This document shows positions 8,468 to 16,971 of a DNA stretch of 64,000 nucleotides, one piece after another. The position numbers were made by a program, and so were the translations under genes. Below the pieces are notes generated by a model. That model was given only the letters and a program-made list of their open reading frames with translations, had not been told where the DNA came from and ran no database searches. The first letter of the stretch is position 1; each line of letters begins with the position of its first letter. Source of the stretch: Natronomonas sp. CBA1123 (GTDB lineage Archaea; Halobacteriota; Halobacteria; Halobacteriales; Haloarculaceae); NCBI RefSeq assembly GCF_009741925.1, contig NZ_WPCC01000009.1, positions 1-64,000 of the forward strand, in the 5' to 3' direction.

Positions 8468-10474
8468 TCACAGGCCCCAGAAAAACGCGATGCCAACAGT
8501 CGTCACGACAGTTAGTATCAACTGTAACGGTGCGCCGACGCGTGCGAAGTCCGTGAATTTGTAGCCGCCCGGCCCGTAGACCATCAGGTTCGTCTGGTAG
8601 CCGACAGGAGTCAGTAACGGGGTGCTGGCCGCGAAGGTCACGGCCATTACGAACGCGAAGGGGTTGGCGCCGAGTTGGCCGGCAACTTCGACCCCGATTG
8701 GCAGCAGCAACACGACGCTGGCGGAGTTGCTGACCATCTCCGTGATAATCGCAGTCCCCAGGTAGAACAGCCCCAGAACCGCGATTACGGGCAGGAGTAC
8801 GCTGCCGGAAACGACGAGGTCGGCGATGAGGGCCGCCGTCCCGGACGTCTCGACCGCGATGCCGAGTGGGATGACACCTGCCACCATGAAGATTACCTCC
8901 CAGTCGACGGCCTCGTACGCCTCCTCGGGCGTGAGGATGCCCGTGAAGAACATCGCCGCGACGCCGGTCAATGCACTCACCATGAGCGTGAGGACGTCAA
9001 GTGCCGCGAGTCCGAGGGCGCCGGCGAGGATTCCCAGCGCGATGGGGATCTTCGACCGGTCGAAATCCTCCCATCTGTCCTCGCCCGCGATGGCGACGTT
9101 CGTGTCCCTCGCGATGCGGTCGAGCACTTGGTCGGGCGCTTGGACGAGGATGACATCGCCGGCCTGTAACCGGACCTCTCGGAGACGCTGGCGGATCACC
9201 TCGTCGCCGCGCCGGATCGCCAGCACTGTCACGTCGTAGTCGCGCTCGAAGTCCGCGACACCGCTGCGCCGACTCGACCAGGGGCCGGGCAGTAGCACGA
9301 CTTCGGTGAGTTCGATCTCCTCGTCGGGAGCCTCTTCATCCGTCTCGTCGCCGTCCTCTTCTGTGTCTTCGCTAGACGTCTCGGCCTCGGCGAGGGAGTC
9401 GGTGGATTCCGCTTCGGACGGCTCCCAGCCGTGACGGCGTGGCGAGAAGCCGGGCGGGAAGGAAGGATCGTCCTCCGTGGCCGCCTCCAGAACCTCCGGT
9501 AACAGCTGCAGGTGCTCCTGCTCGATGACCTCCTGGAGGGTCTCCTGGTCGGCTCTGACGGAGAGGACGTCGCCGGTCTGGATCCGTTCGGATCCGAGTC
9601 CGCGGGCGAGCGTCCGGTTGCCTCGGACGATCTGGAACACGTCGAGATCGAGGTCCTGTTCGCTCAGTTCCCCGACCCGAGAACCGACGAGCGGCGAGTC
9701 CTCCATGACGACGACGTCGGTGAGGTAGTCGGTCATGCCGAACGCGTCGGTGGGCGATTCCGCCGGCTCGATCCGTGCCGGAGTGAGGTATCGACCCACA
9801 GTGAGCAGATACACGACCCCGACGAGCAAGACGATGGCACCCAGGTGCGTGAACTCGAGCAGCGCGAACGGCTGTGCGTCGGGACCACCCACCTGGACCC
9901 ACACTTCGCTTGCCAAGAGGTTCGTTATCGTCCCGACGACGGTGAGCATGCCGCCGAGCATCGAGGCGAACGACAGTGGTATCAGGAGCTTCGAGGGCGA
10001 CGTCTTCGTCTGCCGGGCGAGGTTCATTATCGCCGGTATCAACACGGCGACGACCGAGACGTTGCTGACGACCCCGCCGGGCGGCCCGGAGAGCGTGACC
10101 GTGGCGAGCAGCTGCCGGAACTCGTCATCCCCGGCGAACGCGATCAGTTTCCGCGTGAGAATCTGGATAACGCCGGTCCGTCGGACGCCTTCGCTCAGGA
10201 CGAACATCGCCAGGACGGTGAGCGTCGCGGGATTCGAGAATCCAGAGACCCCCTGCGCTGGCGACACGCCGGTCCACTCGCCGAGGAGGACGAGGGCGAC
10301 CATGAGGCCGACCGCGGTGGCGTCGATCGGTACCGGCTGGGTGACGAAGAGGACGAAGACGATAGCGATGATGGCCAGTACGACGACCACGTCGGTCGAG
10401 ACAGGAAGCTGCACAGGGAGTAGCTGTAGCGGCCATCCGGCACTCAAAGAGAGAAAGAAAAAGATAGAACTCAT
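8468..10474 (-). CDS. SLC13-family permease with two RCK_C (TrkA-C) domains
   Basis: A 668-residue divalent-anion:Na+ symporter-like protein. N-terminal membrane helices (about 15-235, QPVPIDATAVGLM and GTITNLLASE) are followed by a cytoplasmic insert with two RCK_C/TrkA-C domains (about 250-335 and 400-475) separated by a very acidic Glu/Asp linker. Six or so further helices include the MVSNSASVVLLLPIG signature. The family carries sulfate, phosphate or dicarboxylates; the substrate cannot be decided here. The RCK_C domains suggest gating by a small ligand or nucleotide. It is transcribed in the same direction as cydAB but is separated by about 90 bp. Confidence 0.9.
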   Translation of the reverse strand: MSSIFFFLSLSAGWPLQLLPVQLPVSTDVVVVLAIIAIVFVLFVTQPVPIDATAVGLMVALVLLGEWTGVSPAQGVSGFSNPATLTVLAMFVLSEGVRRTGVIQILTRKLIAFAGDDEFRQLLATVTLSGPPGGVVSNVSVVAVLIPAIMNLARQTKTSPSKLLIPLSFASMLGGMLTVVGTITNLLASEVWVQVGGPDAQPFALLEFTHLGAIVLLVGVVYLLTVGRYLTPARIEPAESPTDAFGMTDYLTDVVVMEDSPLVGSRVGELSEQDLDLDVFQIVRGNRTLARGLGSERIQTGDVLSVRADQETLQEVIEQEHLQLLPEVLEAATEDDPSFPPGFSPRRHGWEPSEAESTDSLAEAETSSEDTEEDGDETDEEAPDEEIELTEVVLLPGPWSSRRSGVADFERDYDVTVLAIRRGDEVIRQRLREVRLQAGDVILVQAPDQVLDRIARDTNVAIAGEDRWEDFDRSKIPIALGILAGALGLAALDVLTLMVSALTGVAAMFFTGILTPEEAYEAVDWEVIFMVAGVIPLGIAVETSGTAALIADLVVSGSVLLPVIAVLGLFYLGTAIITEMVSNSASVVLLLPIGVEVAGQLGANPFAFVMAVTFAASTPLLTPVGYQTNLMVYGPGGYKFTDFARVGAPLQLILTVVTTVGIAFFWGL

Positions 10475-10561
10475 TTATTCGTTGTCCCTGAAGCTTGCTT
10501 GGATGATTACATAGAATTTTGGTTCTCTCGTGGGTCCAGATGCTCGCTCCCGGCGATTGTG

Positions 10562-11557
10562 TCACCCGCCGTAGCCCTCGCCCTCGATTGGGCCGCTGAA
10601 CACGCCGTAGAGGAACTTGAAGTACCACAGCACCAGCAGCAGCACCGGGAACCCGAGGACGGTCACGAGGTTCAGCGCCAGCGGCGACACGACCGCTTCC
10701 CTGACCAGCAACCCGGTCGGCGGATAAATCGTCGGGTACAGCAGCACTGCGACCAACATCGTCAACAGTGCGGGGAGCGCCAGCGCGCTCGCCAGCCAGG
10801 CACGGTACCAGCCGCGTCTGGCCAGCACGCTCCCGCCCAGCCCCACAACGACCGAGAGGACGACGATTGTAGCCACGGGAAGCGAGAGCACCGCGTCGGC
10901 AGCGCCGCCCGCGTCGGTCAGGACGACAGTTCCCAGCAGCACGACCACCCCGCCGAGGTACGCAACTGTCGCGCCGATACCGTACGCACGCAGTTCCGAC
11001 GCCAGACCGGCCTCGGTTTTGGCCGCGAGGAACGCCGCACCCGTGACGACGGAGACGGCGACCAGACCGACGCCAGTCAGCACCACCGGCAGTGTCGCCC
11101 CGCCGAACAGCCAGCGGCCGGCGAGCATCCCGAACAGCAGCGGCGCGAACACGCTGCCGCCGACGAAGGCGTAGTCGGCGTAGCGCGTCCACCGTTCGTC
11201 GTCGCGCTGCTCGCGAAGTTCCGGGCCGAGTCCGCGGAACACCAACGCGAGGACGAACCCGATTGCGAGCAGATAGTTGTCCGCAAGGAGGCGAGAGTAC
11301 ACCCGTGGAAACGCCGCCAGCAGCATCGTCCCGAAGGCGACAATCCACACCTCGTTGGCGTCCCAGACCGGGCCGAACGCCGCCAGGAACGTCTCCCGCT
11401 CGTGTTCGTCCGTCCGGGTCGCGTACAGCATTCCGATACCGAAGTCGAAGCCGTCGAGGACGACGTACATCCCCAGTGCGAACAGCACAGCGCCGAACCA
11501 TATCTCCGGCAGCGACTCGACGAGGTAGGCGTCGACGGGCAACAACGGGTCAGTCAT
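10562..11557 (-). CDS. cydB: cytochrome bd-type quinol oxidase subunit II
   Basis: A 331-residue CydB with about nine membrane helices, including the signatures WFGAVLFALGMYVVLDGFDFG and GPVWDANEVWIVAFG. With CydA it forms the high-affinity quinol oxidase that reduces O2 to water in the cytoplasmic membrane. The start is taken as ATG 11555-11557 (MTDPLLPVDAY); a second ATG lies directly before it. The start overlaps the cydA stop (TGA 11550-11552), so the two are translationally coupled. No cydDC or small CydX-like subunit was found next to it. Confidence 0.95.
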   Translation of the reverse strand: MTDPLLPVDAYLVESLPEIWFGAVLFALGMYVVLDGFDFGIGMLYATRTDEHERETFLAAFGPVWDANEVWIVAFGTMLLAAFPRVYSRLLADNYLLAIGFVLALVFRGLGPELREQRDDERWTRYADYAFVGGSVFAPLLFGMLAGRWLFGGATLPVVLTGVGLVAVSVVTGAAFLAAKTEAGLASELRAYGIGATVAYLGGVVVLLGTVVLTDAGGAADAVLSLPVATIVVLSVVVGLGGSVLARRGWYRAWLASALALPALLTMLVAVLLYPTIYPPTGLLVREAVVSPLALNLVTVLGFPVLLLVLWYFKFLYGVFSGPIEGEGYGG

Positions 11558-12998
11558 CATCGCCCACCCCCGGAATCGGACCGTGCCAGCGGCCCTCACT
11601 CGACTCTCGGACACCGAGCGCCTGGAGTTCCTCCCGGACCAGCCACTTCAGGACGTACAGGGCTGTCAGCACCAACCCGACGTAGACGACGACGAACCCG
11701 ACCAGGGTCAGTGTCGCCTCCGTCCCGGTTAGTATCGCTGAGACCGCCTCGCTGGTCCTGAGTTCGTCCTGGATGACCCACGGCTGGCGGCCGATTTCGG
11801 TGACGTACCAGCCGGTGAGCAACGCAGCGTAGCCGAATGGCGATGCAGCAATCATCGCCTTCAGGTAGCGTGTGCTGTCGGACAGCCGTCCGCGGTACGT
11901 GAGGTAACCGCCCCACAGCGCCAGCCCGATGAACAGGAATCCGAGTCCGACCATGAAGCGGAACGACCAGAACACGAGTGCTACGGGGGGGTTCTCCTCG
12001 TATTCGTTCAGTCCGATGACCTCGGTGTCGAAGTCCCCGCCACTGGCGAGGAACGACCCGACAGCGGGGAGACTCACGGTGACGAGGTTCTCTGCGCGCG
12101 GGTCGGTGAGTGCCTCGAGTGACTTCGGAAACGCGAGCAGGTGCAGGTCGGCCTGTCCTGTCTCGTAGTGGGCCTCCATCGCGGCGAACTTCTGTGGTTG
12201 GGTGTCCTCGACGTGGCGGCCGTAGGCGTCGCCGTGGACCGCCTGGAACGGGGCGGAAATAAGCAGGAGTACGACAGCCAGCCTGAGTGCGGTGTTCCAG
12301 GCTTCCGTGTCGGGCTTCTTCCAGACGATGTACGCCGAGACGCCCGCGACCAGCAGTGCGACCGAAATTACCGATGCGTTCATCATGTGAACGTACATCC
12401 AGGGGAGTCGCGGAGTGAGGAACGCGGCGATCGGATCGGTTAGTTGGGCGATCTCCATCCCGTTGCGGGTGACCATCTCGTAGCCCCGTGGGGTCTGCAT
12501 CCAAGCGTTGACGACCAGAATCCAGAACCCCGACAGCCAGGCGCCGACGCCGACGAGGACCGACGAGAGAACGTACGTACGGTCCGTCACGCGGTCGCGG
12601 CCGTACAGCAACACGCCGAGAAAGACGGCTTCCAGGAAGAACGCCATCTTCGCTTCGAAGGCCAACGGACCGCCGATTAGCTCACCGGCCACCTCGGAGA
12701 ACCGTGGGAAGTTCGTGCCGAACTGGAAGCTCATCGGAATCCCGGTGACAGTACCCATCACGAAGCCGACGGCGAACACCTTCACCCAGAACGAGCGCAA
12801 TCGGGCATACTGCTGCTCGTTCGTCCGCACGTCTTTCCACGTGAAGTAGATAATAAATGGTGCGAGCCCGATCGAGAGGGACGCGAAGATGATGTGAACG
12901 GAGATCGTCCATCCGAACTGCATGCGGCTCGCGATCTCCGGAGCGAGCAACGCCGCCCACCCCGGTTCGACAGCACTCAGCAGTGTAATTGGGCCCAT
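11550..12998 (-). CDS. cydA: cytochrome bd-type quinol oxidase subunit I
   Basis: A 482-residue CydA. Haem ligands are in place: His34 in TISVHIIFAS (b595 position), His in YVHMMNASVI (b558), and Met in FRFMVGLGF. The GRQPWV motif near residue 390 is intact. The quinol loop is short, as in the CIO-like bd enzymes. It acts as an O2-scavenging terminal oxidase with CydB. A copy of the proposed palindrome ends exactly 43 nt before the start codon, and the downstream promoter region has only a weak TATA-like element, suggesting activation under low oxygen or redox stress (inference). Confidence 0.95.
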   Translation of the reverse strand: MGPITLLSAVEPGWAALLAPEIASRMQFGWTISVHIIFASLSIGLAPFIIYFTWKDVRTNEQQYARLRSFWVKVFAVGFVMGTVTGIPMSFQFGTNFPRFSEVAGELIGGPLAFEAKMAFFLEAVFLGVLLYGRDRVTDRTYVLSSVLVGVGAWLSGFWILVVNAWMQTPRGYEMVTRNGMEIAQLTDPIAAFLTPRLPWMYVHMMNASVISVALLVAGVSAYIVWKKPDTEAWNTALRLAVVLLLISAPFQAVHGDAYGRHVEDTQPQKFAAMEAHYETGQADLHLLAFPKSLEALTDPRAENLVTVSLPAVGSFLASGGDFDTEVIGLNEYEENPPVALVFWSFRFMVGLGFLFIGLALWGGYLTYRGRLSDSTRYLKAMIAASPFGYAALLTGWYVTEIGRQPWVIQDELRTSEAVSAILTGTEATLTLVGFVVVYVGLVLTALYVLKWLVREELQALGVRESSEGRWHGPIPGVGDDD

Positions 12999-13041
12999 TC
13001 ATCCTGCGCTACGGAACCCTATCTAATGAGTAGCCACGCGA

Positions 13042-13058
13042 TTCCCACTGGGTAGTAC
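13042..13058. promoter_or_regulatory. TTCCYAC-N3-GTRGGAA palindrome before cydA
   Basis: TTCCCAC-TGG-GTAGTAC matches 12 of 14 arm positions. It lies 43 nt upstream of the cydA start codon (12998, minus strand), the same spacing as at DUF2267 and the phosphoribosyltransferase. An overlapping perfect inverted repeat CTGGGTA-G-TACCCAG runs from 13048 to 13062. Confidence 0.55.
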
Positions 13059-13280
13059 CCAGCACAACAATAATATATTAGTAAGAACGTACCTTTTGTA
13101 CACTTCTGAAAAATTCAGTTTTCTATATGTTAATATCAGTTGGGTAAAATGCGAAAGCGGTGGAATCGAACGTGTAGAGGCGACAATATCCGTTCCAGAA
13201 AATACATCCGGTGTCGTCTCAACCCCCAGCCACTGTAGGGATAGACCACTGTCCGCGCGAGTCCGTAGGACCCAGGCGGT

Positions 13281-14555
13281 TCAAACGAGGAGGAAAACCA
13301 GCCCACTCAGGACGACGACGCCGAGGACGATCGACACGAGCCTGCCCAATCTGTAGGAACCGAGCACCCACGCCAACACGGCCTTGACGAAGGTGTTGGC
13401 GATAGCCGCGATGACGATTCCCGTCGTGGCGACTTCCGTCGAGACGGCCCCCTCGGCTGCGAGTCGGCTCAGCGTTATCGTCATCGCATCGACGTCGGCG
13501 AGGCCGGAGACGAACGCCGTCGCGTACACGCCCGACGCTCCGAACCACTCGTTGGCGTATTCGGAGACGAGCAACACGGCCGCGAAGATGACCCCGAAGA
13601 GGAGCGCGGGCTGCAGTCGAAACGGGTTCTTGAGTTCCTCCGGTTCGACCGTTTCATCGGACGCAGTTCGCCAGTACAACACCCCGGCAGCAACCGCACC
13701 GACGGCGGTCATCGCTCCCAGCGGCACTGCGGCACTCGAGAGCAGGGCGGGGTTGACCACGGCGATTTCGATGAGTGCTCGGGGGAACATCACGATGGAG
13801 GCGGTGACGACCGCGAAGGCACAGACGTGATACAGCGTCTCGTTTTGGGTCGTCTTCTCCGCCATCGAGACCGTCGTTGCCGTCGACGAGACGAACCCAC
13901 CGACGATTCCCGTGAGAGCGATTCCCCGTTCGGGGCCGAGCGTTTGTCCGAGCACGTACGCCACGAACCCGAGCCCAGTGACGAAGACGACCATCAACCA
14001 GATGAATCTCGGATTGAGGCCATAGAGGACGTCGAGCGACCGGTCGGGGAGTGCCGGCAACACGACGAGGACGACCAGGATGAACTTCGCCGACGCCCGC
14101 TGTTCGCTGTCGTCGATTCGGTCGACGAAGTCGTGTAGCGGGTCTTTCACCGAGAGCAGGACCGTGACGGCGCCGCCGACGATAATCGCGATGAGCGCGC
14201 CGCGGTCGGAGTGCATCACGACTGCACCGAGAACGGCCGTAAGGAGGGCGGCCACGAGCGTCGTCAAGCCGATATCGTCTTCGTACCAGATTTTCCCGAG
14301 GTACGCGACAGCGAGAGGCACGACAAGTATTCCGAGTGCCACGGGCAGCACCGCCGGGAAGAAGGCCTGAACGAGCGCTCCGTAGAGTGCGATTAGCGGG
14401 AACGTCCGACTCCCCGCGAAGGACCCCCCAGACTCGCTTTGCTCCCGTTCCAGACCGATGAGTGCCCCGAGCCCACCCGCGAGGAGGAGATGTAATATGA
14501 GTTCGCTGAGCGGCGCCGTTGTTGGGTCGACCATTACGTAGAGAATCCCATTCAT
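13281..14555 (-). CDS. MgtC/DUF4010 family membrane protein
   Basis: A 424-residue membrane protein. The N-terminal MgtC/SapB-like domain (about 20-140) has GGLGALIGLEREQ and a GSRTFPLIALYGAL stretch; the C-terminal half (about 190-400) is the DUF4010 domain with GIVGGFVSSTATTVSMAEK and GVYATAFVSGLADVDAMTITLS. About 12 helices are expected. The family has been linked to Mg2+ homeostasis but its function is not settled. The start could be ATG 14555 or the ATG seven codons in (MVDPTT). It is divergent from arsR. Confidence 0.85.
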   Translation of the reverse strand: MNGILYVMVDPTTAPLSELILHLLLAGGLGALIGLEREQSESGGSFAGSRTFPLIALYGALVQAFFPAVLPVALGILVVPLAVAYLGKIWYEDDIGLTTLVAALLTAVLGAVVMHSDRGALIAIIVGGAVTVLLSVKDPLHDFVDRIDDSEQRASAKFILVVLVVLPALPDRSLDVLYGLNPRFIWLMVVFVTGLGFVAYVLGQTLGPERGIALTGIVGGFVSSTATTVSMAEKTTQNETLYHVCAFAVVTASIVMFPRALIEIAVVNPALLSSAAVPLGAMTAVGAVAAGVLYWRTASDETVEPEELKNPFRLQPALLFGVIFAAVLLVSEYANEWFGASGVYATAFVSGLADVDAMTITLSRLAAEGAVSTEVATTGIVIAAIANTFVKAVLAWVLGSYRLGRLVSIVLGVVVLSGLVFLLV

Positions 14556-14701
14556 ACCTTTTCGGGGGAGCAGGAATCAGTTTCGGAACGCTAGTCGATG
14601 CGTAAAAACCGCCCTTGGGGAATCTGCTCGTCCAGCTACCGACACGTCGGGGGGTACCGCAACTACTATATTAGAATATGCTTATATTAGCACTTACTAC
14701 T

Positions 14702-15079
14702 ATGAGTCGAGATGAGACCGACCCTATCTCACGGGCCGAGCAGTCCGAGGGAACAGCCGGGACTGCCTGCTGTGCTGAAGTACCCAAAGTCGAGGAGGAC
14801 ACAGTCGTCGCTGACGTGCAGTTGCTGTCGGCGCTAGGCAACGACACCCGGTACGAACTGGTTCGTCGCATCCGCGCTGCCGAGAGCGACGTCTGCGTCT
14901 GCGACCTCGAAGCCGCGGTCGGCCTCAGTCAGAGCGCGGTCAGTCAGGCCCTCTCACGCCTTTACTCGGCGGGGCTGGTGACTCGCCGGAAGGAGGGGTC
15001 CTGGCGATACTACAGCCTGACCGACGACGCCGAACAGCTCGTCGAGACGTTTGACGCACTCAGGACCGACGATGAGTGA
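14702..15079 (+). CDS. arsR: ArsR-family metalloregulator
   Basis: A 125-residue winged-helix repressor. The helix-turn-helix region reads [21 protein letters not shown], and the ELCVCDL-type As(III) site is present as DVCVCDLE. An extra N-terminal TACCAEV Cys pair could add a ligand. It should release its own promoter when bound by arsenite or antimonite. The start is ATG 14702, eight codons into the longest frame; a TATA-like TTATATTAG lies just upstream, implying an almost leaderless message. Its TGA overlaps the ATG of arsM, so the two form one operon. Confidence 0.9.
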   Translation: MSRDETDPISRAEQSEGTAGTACCAEVPKVEEDTVVADVQLLSALGNDTRYELVRRIRAAESDVCVCDLEAAVGLSQSAVSQALSRLYSAGLVTRRKEGSWRYYSLTDDAEQLVETFDALRTDDE

Positions 15080-15921
15080 GACACCGCCCTCCGAGGACGC
15101 CTCGCCCGACCGCGACGCCGACGCACAGCGCCGCCTCGTCCGGGAGCGATACGCCGACATCGCTATCGACGACGGTGAGAGTTCCTGCTGTTCTGACACG
15201 GCAGGGAACGCGGACGCCTGCTGTGACGATTCGATGGGGACGGACAGCGAGCGACTCGGATACGCCGCCGACGATATCGAGGCGGTCGCCGGGGGGGGCG
15301 GACCTCGGCCTCGGGTGCGGGAATCCCAAGGCCATCGCCGACCTCGAGGCGGGCGAGACGGTTCTCGATCTGGGTTCGGGAGCCGGTTTCGACTGCTTCC
15401 TCGCCGCACGTGAAGTCGGTGACGAAGGCCACGTCATCGGCGTCGACATGACACCCGAGATGGTCGGAAAAGCTCGAGCGAACGTCGCGAAAAACGACGC
15501 GACGAACGTGGAGTTCCGACTCGGCGAAATCGAACACCTCCCCGTAGCCGACCGAAGCGTCGACGTCGTCATCTCGAACTGCGTCGTCAACCTCTCGCCG
15601 GCCAAAGCGCAGGTGTTCAGGGAGGCATTCCGTGTGCTGGCCCCCGGTGGACGGCTGGCCATCTCCGACGTGGTCCTGACCGCATCGCTTCCGGACGCCG
15701 TCCGGGAGGACCCGGACTCACTGGCGGCCTGTGTCGCCGGTGCATCGCCCATTGAGGCCATCGAACGGATGCTCAACAACGCCGGATTCGTCGACGTTCA
15801 CGTCGCGCCGAAAGACGACAGTGCCGAGTTCATCAGCGAGTGGGACGACGAGCGCGACATGAGCGAGTACGTCGTCAGCGCGACTATCGAGGCCAGGAAA
15901 CCGACGGCAGAACGGGCCTGA
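15072..15921 (+). pseudogene. arsM: arsenite S-adenosylmethionine methyltransferase ArsM, frameshifted
   Basis: The reading frame from ATG 15072 ([11 protein letters not shown]...RERYADIAI) leaves frame at a run of eight G (15291-15298) and continues in the +1 frame as [28 protein letters not shown] (SAM motif I) and the As-binding Cys in SNCVVNLSP and LAACVAGA. Removing one G restores an ArsM of about 282 residues. ArsM methylates As(III) to volatile or less retained methylarsenicals. Coupling to arsR by an ATGAGTGA overlap supports the start. This may be a sequencing error, a recent inactivation, or slippage-based phase variation. No arsB/acr3 efflux gene is adjacent. Confidence 0.85.
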
Positions 15922-16027
15922 CGGTTACGTCCGCTATCGGCGTAGGAAGCCGAGCCGAACACCTCGACGGATTCGGTGGGGCTGCGGAGGATTAGTACGT
16001 CAACACTTGGCATACGCACCGTGGTGA

Positions 16028-16044
16028 TTCCTACCCAGTAGGAA
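16028..16044. promoter_or_regulatory. perfect TTCCYAC-N3-GTRGGAA palindrome before CBS gene
   Basis: TTCCTAC-CCA-GTAGGAA is a perfect 7-bp inverted repeat with a 3-nt centre. It ends 53 nt before the CBS-domain gene start. No good TATA box is visible between it and the gene, consistent with an activator-dependent promoter (inference). Confidence 0.6.
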
Positions 16045-16097
16045 CGAAGGCCATCCATTACTCACGGGAGACCGTCTCTCCTTGTGGGTGACCACCA

Positions 16098-16517
16098 ATG
16101 CCAATCGAAGACCTCGCTCGAAGCGACGCCGTGACGGCCGACCCGGAGACCTCCGTCACCGAACTCGCAGCGACAATGGACGAGGAGAACGTCGGAAGTG
16201 TCGTGATTACGAACGGCGAGACCGCCGTCGGAATCGTCACGGACCGAGACCTGGCCGTCCGCGTCATCGGCGAGGGAAGCGACCCGACCGAACAGACCGC
16301 CGAAGACGTGATGACCAGTGACCTCCAGACGGCCGAACCCGACGCCGGGTTCTACGAAGCCACGACGCTGATGGCGGACCACGGAATCCGTCGGCTCCCC
16401 GTCTGTGAGAGCGATACCCTCGTCGGAATCATCACCGCCGATGACGTGACGGAGCTCCTCGCCGACGAACACCAACAGCTAGGCGACATCATTCGCGGCC
16501 AGCGACCCGAGTACTGA
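16098..16517 (+). CDS. two-CBS-domain protein
   Basis: A 139-residue protein consisting only of a CBS pair (Bateman module): about 5-62 (VGSVVITNGETAVGIVTDRDLAV) and 70-128 (HGIRRLPVCESDTLVGIITADDVTELL). Such modules bind AMP, ATP or SAM and report energy state to a partner. No partner domain is fused. It is monocistronic and preceded by the best-conserved copy of the palindrome. It resembles the CBS gene at 47786-48241. Confidence 0.92.
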   Translation: MPIEDLARSDAVTADPETSVTELAATMDEENVGSVVITNGETAVGIVTDRDLAVRVIGEGSDPTEQTAEDVMTSDLQTAEPDAGFYEATTLMADHGIRRLPVCESDTLVGIITADDVTELLADEHQQLGDIIRGQRPEY

Positions 16518-16620
16518 CTCCCGGCTCGTCGACCCGGTTGATGAAGCCGCGACGACTCCAGCCACCCCTACGGGGTGGGTTTTTGCGCTGTACCGGTTCG
16601 AACGCAGCTCGAACGAGCAC

Positions 16621-16770
16621 TTACTCCGAATAGCCCTCTTGGAGGAACGCACCTTCCGTCTCGTATACGGAGACGAGTTCCTCGATGAATTCCTCGTGCG
16701 ATTCGTCCTCCTCGAGGTGGTTATCCAGTCGTTCTTTGAGGTCGTCGCTGATTTCGAGTGTGTATGTCAT
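16621..16770 (-). CDS. 49-residue acidic haloarchaeal protein
   Basis: A short frame with ATG at 16768-16770 and TAA at 16621-16623 encodes MTYTLEISDDLKERLDNHL followed by a second acidic helix (EEDESHEEFIEELVSVYETE) and a FLQEGYSE tail. The beta strand plus two helices resemble a ribbon-helix-helix (antitoxin-like) fold. I recall close homologues in many haloarchaea (DUF7557-like), which supports it as a real gene. No toxin gene is next to it. A TATA-like TTTTTATC lies on the minus strand at about 16815-16822, with a degenerate palindrome upstream. Confidence 0.75.
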   Translation of the reverse strand: MTYTLEISDDLKERLDNHLEEDESHEEFIEELVSVYETEGAFLQEGYSE

Positions 16771-16834
16771 GGTATGTCGTGTTGTGTGCCAACGTCTACT
16801 CTATCGTGACCACTGATAAAAAATCTGCCAGCCA

Positions 16835-16851
16835 TTCCCGTGAGATGGGAC
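16835..16851. promoter_or_regulatory. degenerate palindrome before the 49-residue protein gene
   Basis: TTCCCGT-GAG-ATGGGAC matches 10 of 14 arm positions of the proposed operator. It is about 25 bp upstream of a TATA-like box for the minus-strand gene starting at 16770, the same geometry as at tusA and DUF389. Confidence 0.3.
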
Positions 16852-16971
16852 TTGCCAACCAGTATATTCACCCTCGAGAGGCGTTGTTGGGCGGGATTCT
16901 CCACTGAAGGCAGACCATATTTCGAGGAAGGGTCGCGTTTCGACATCCCTGACGGGTGGAGTACCGAGGCG

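Noticed and set aside
13096-13356. An 86-residue plus-strand frame upstream of cydA
   Set aside because: It overlaps the 3' end of the DUF4010 gene and the AT-rich promoter; no family resemblance.
15291-15298. Programmed +1 frameshifting in arsM
   Set aside because: No slow codon, stop codon or downstream structure typical of recoding was noticed, and other genes in the window have similar homopolymer breaks.
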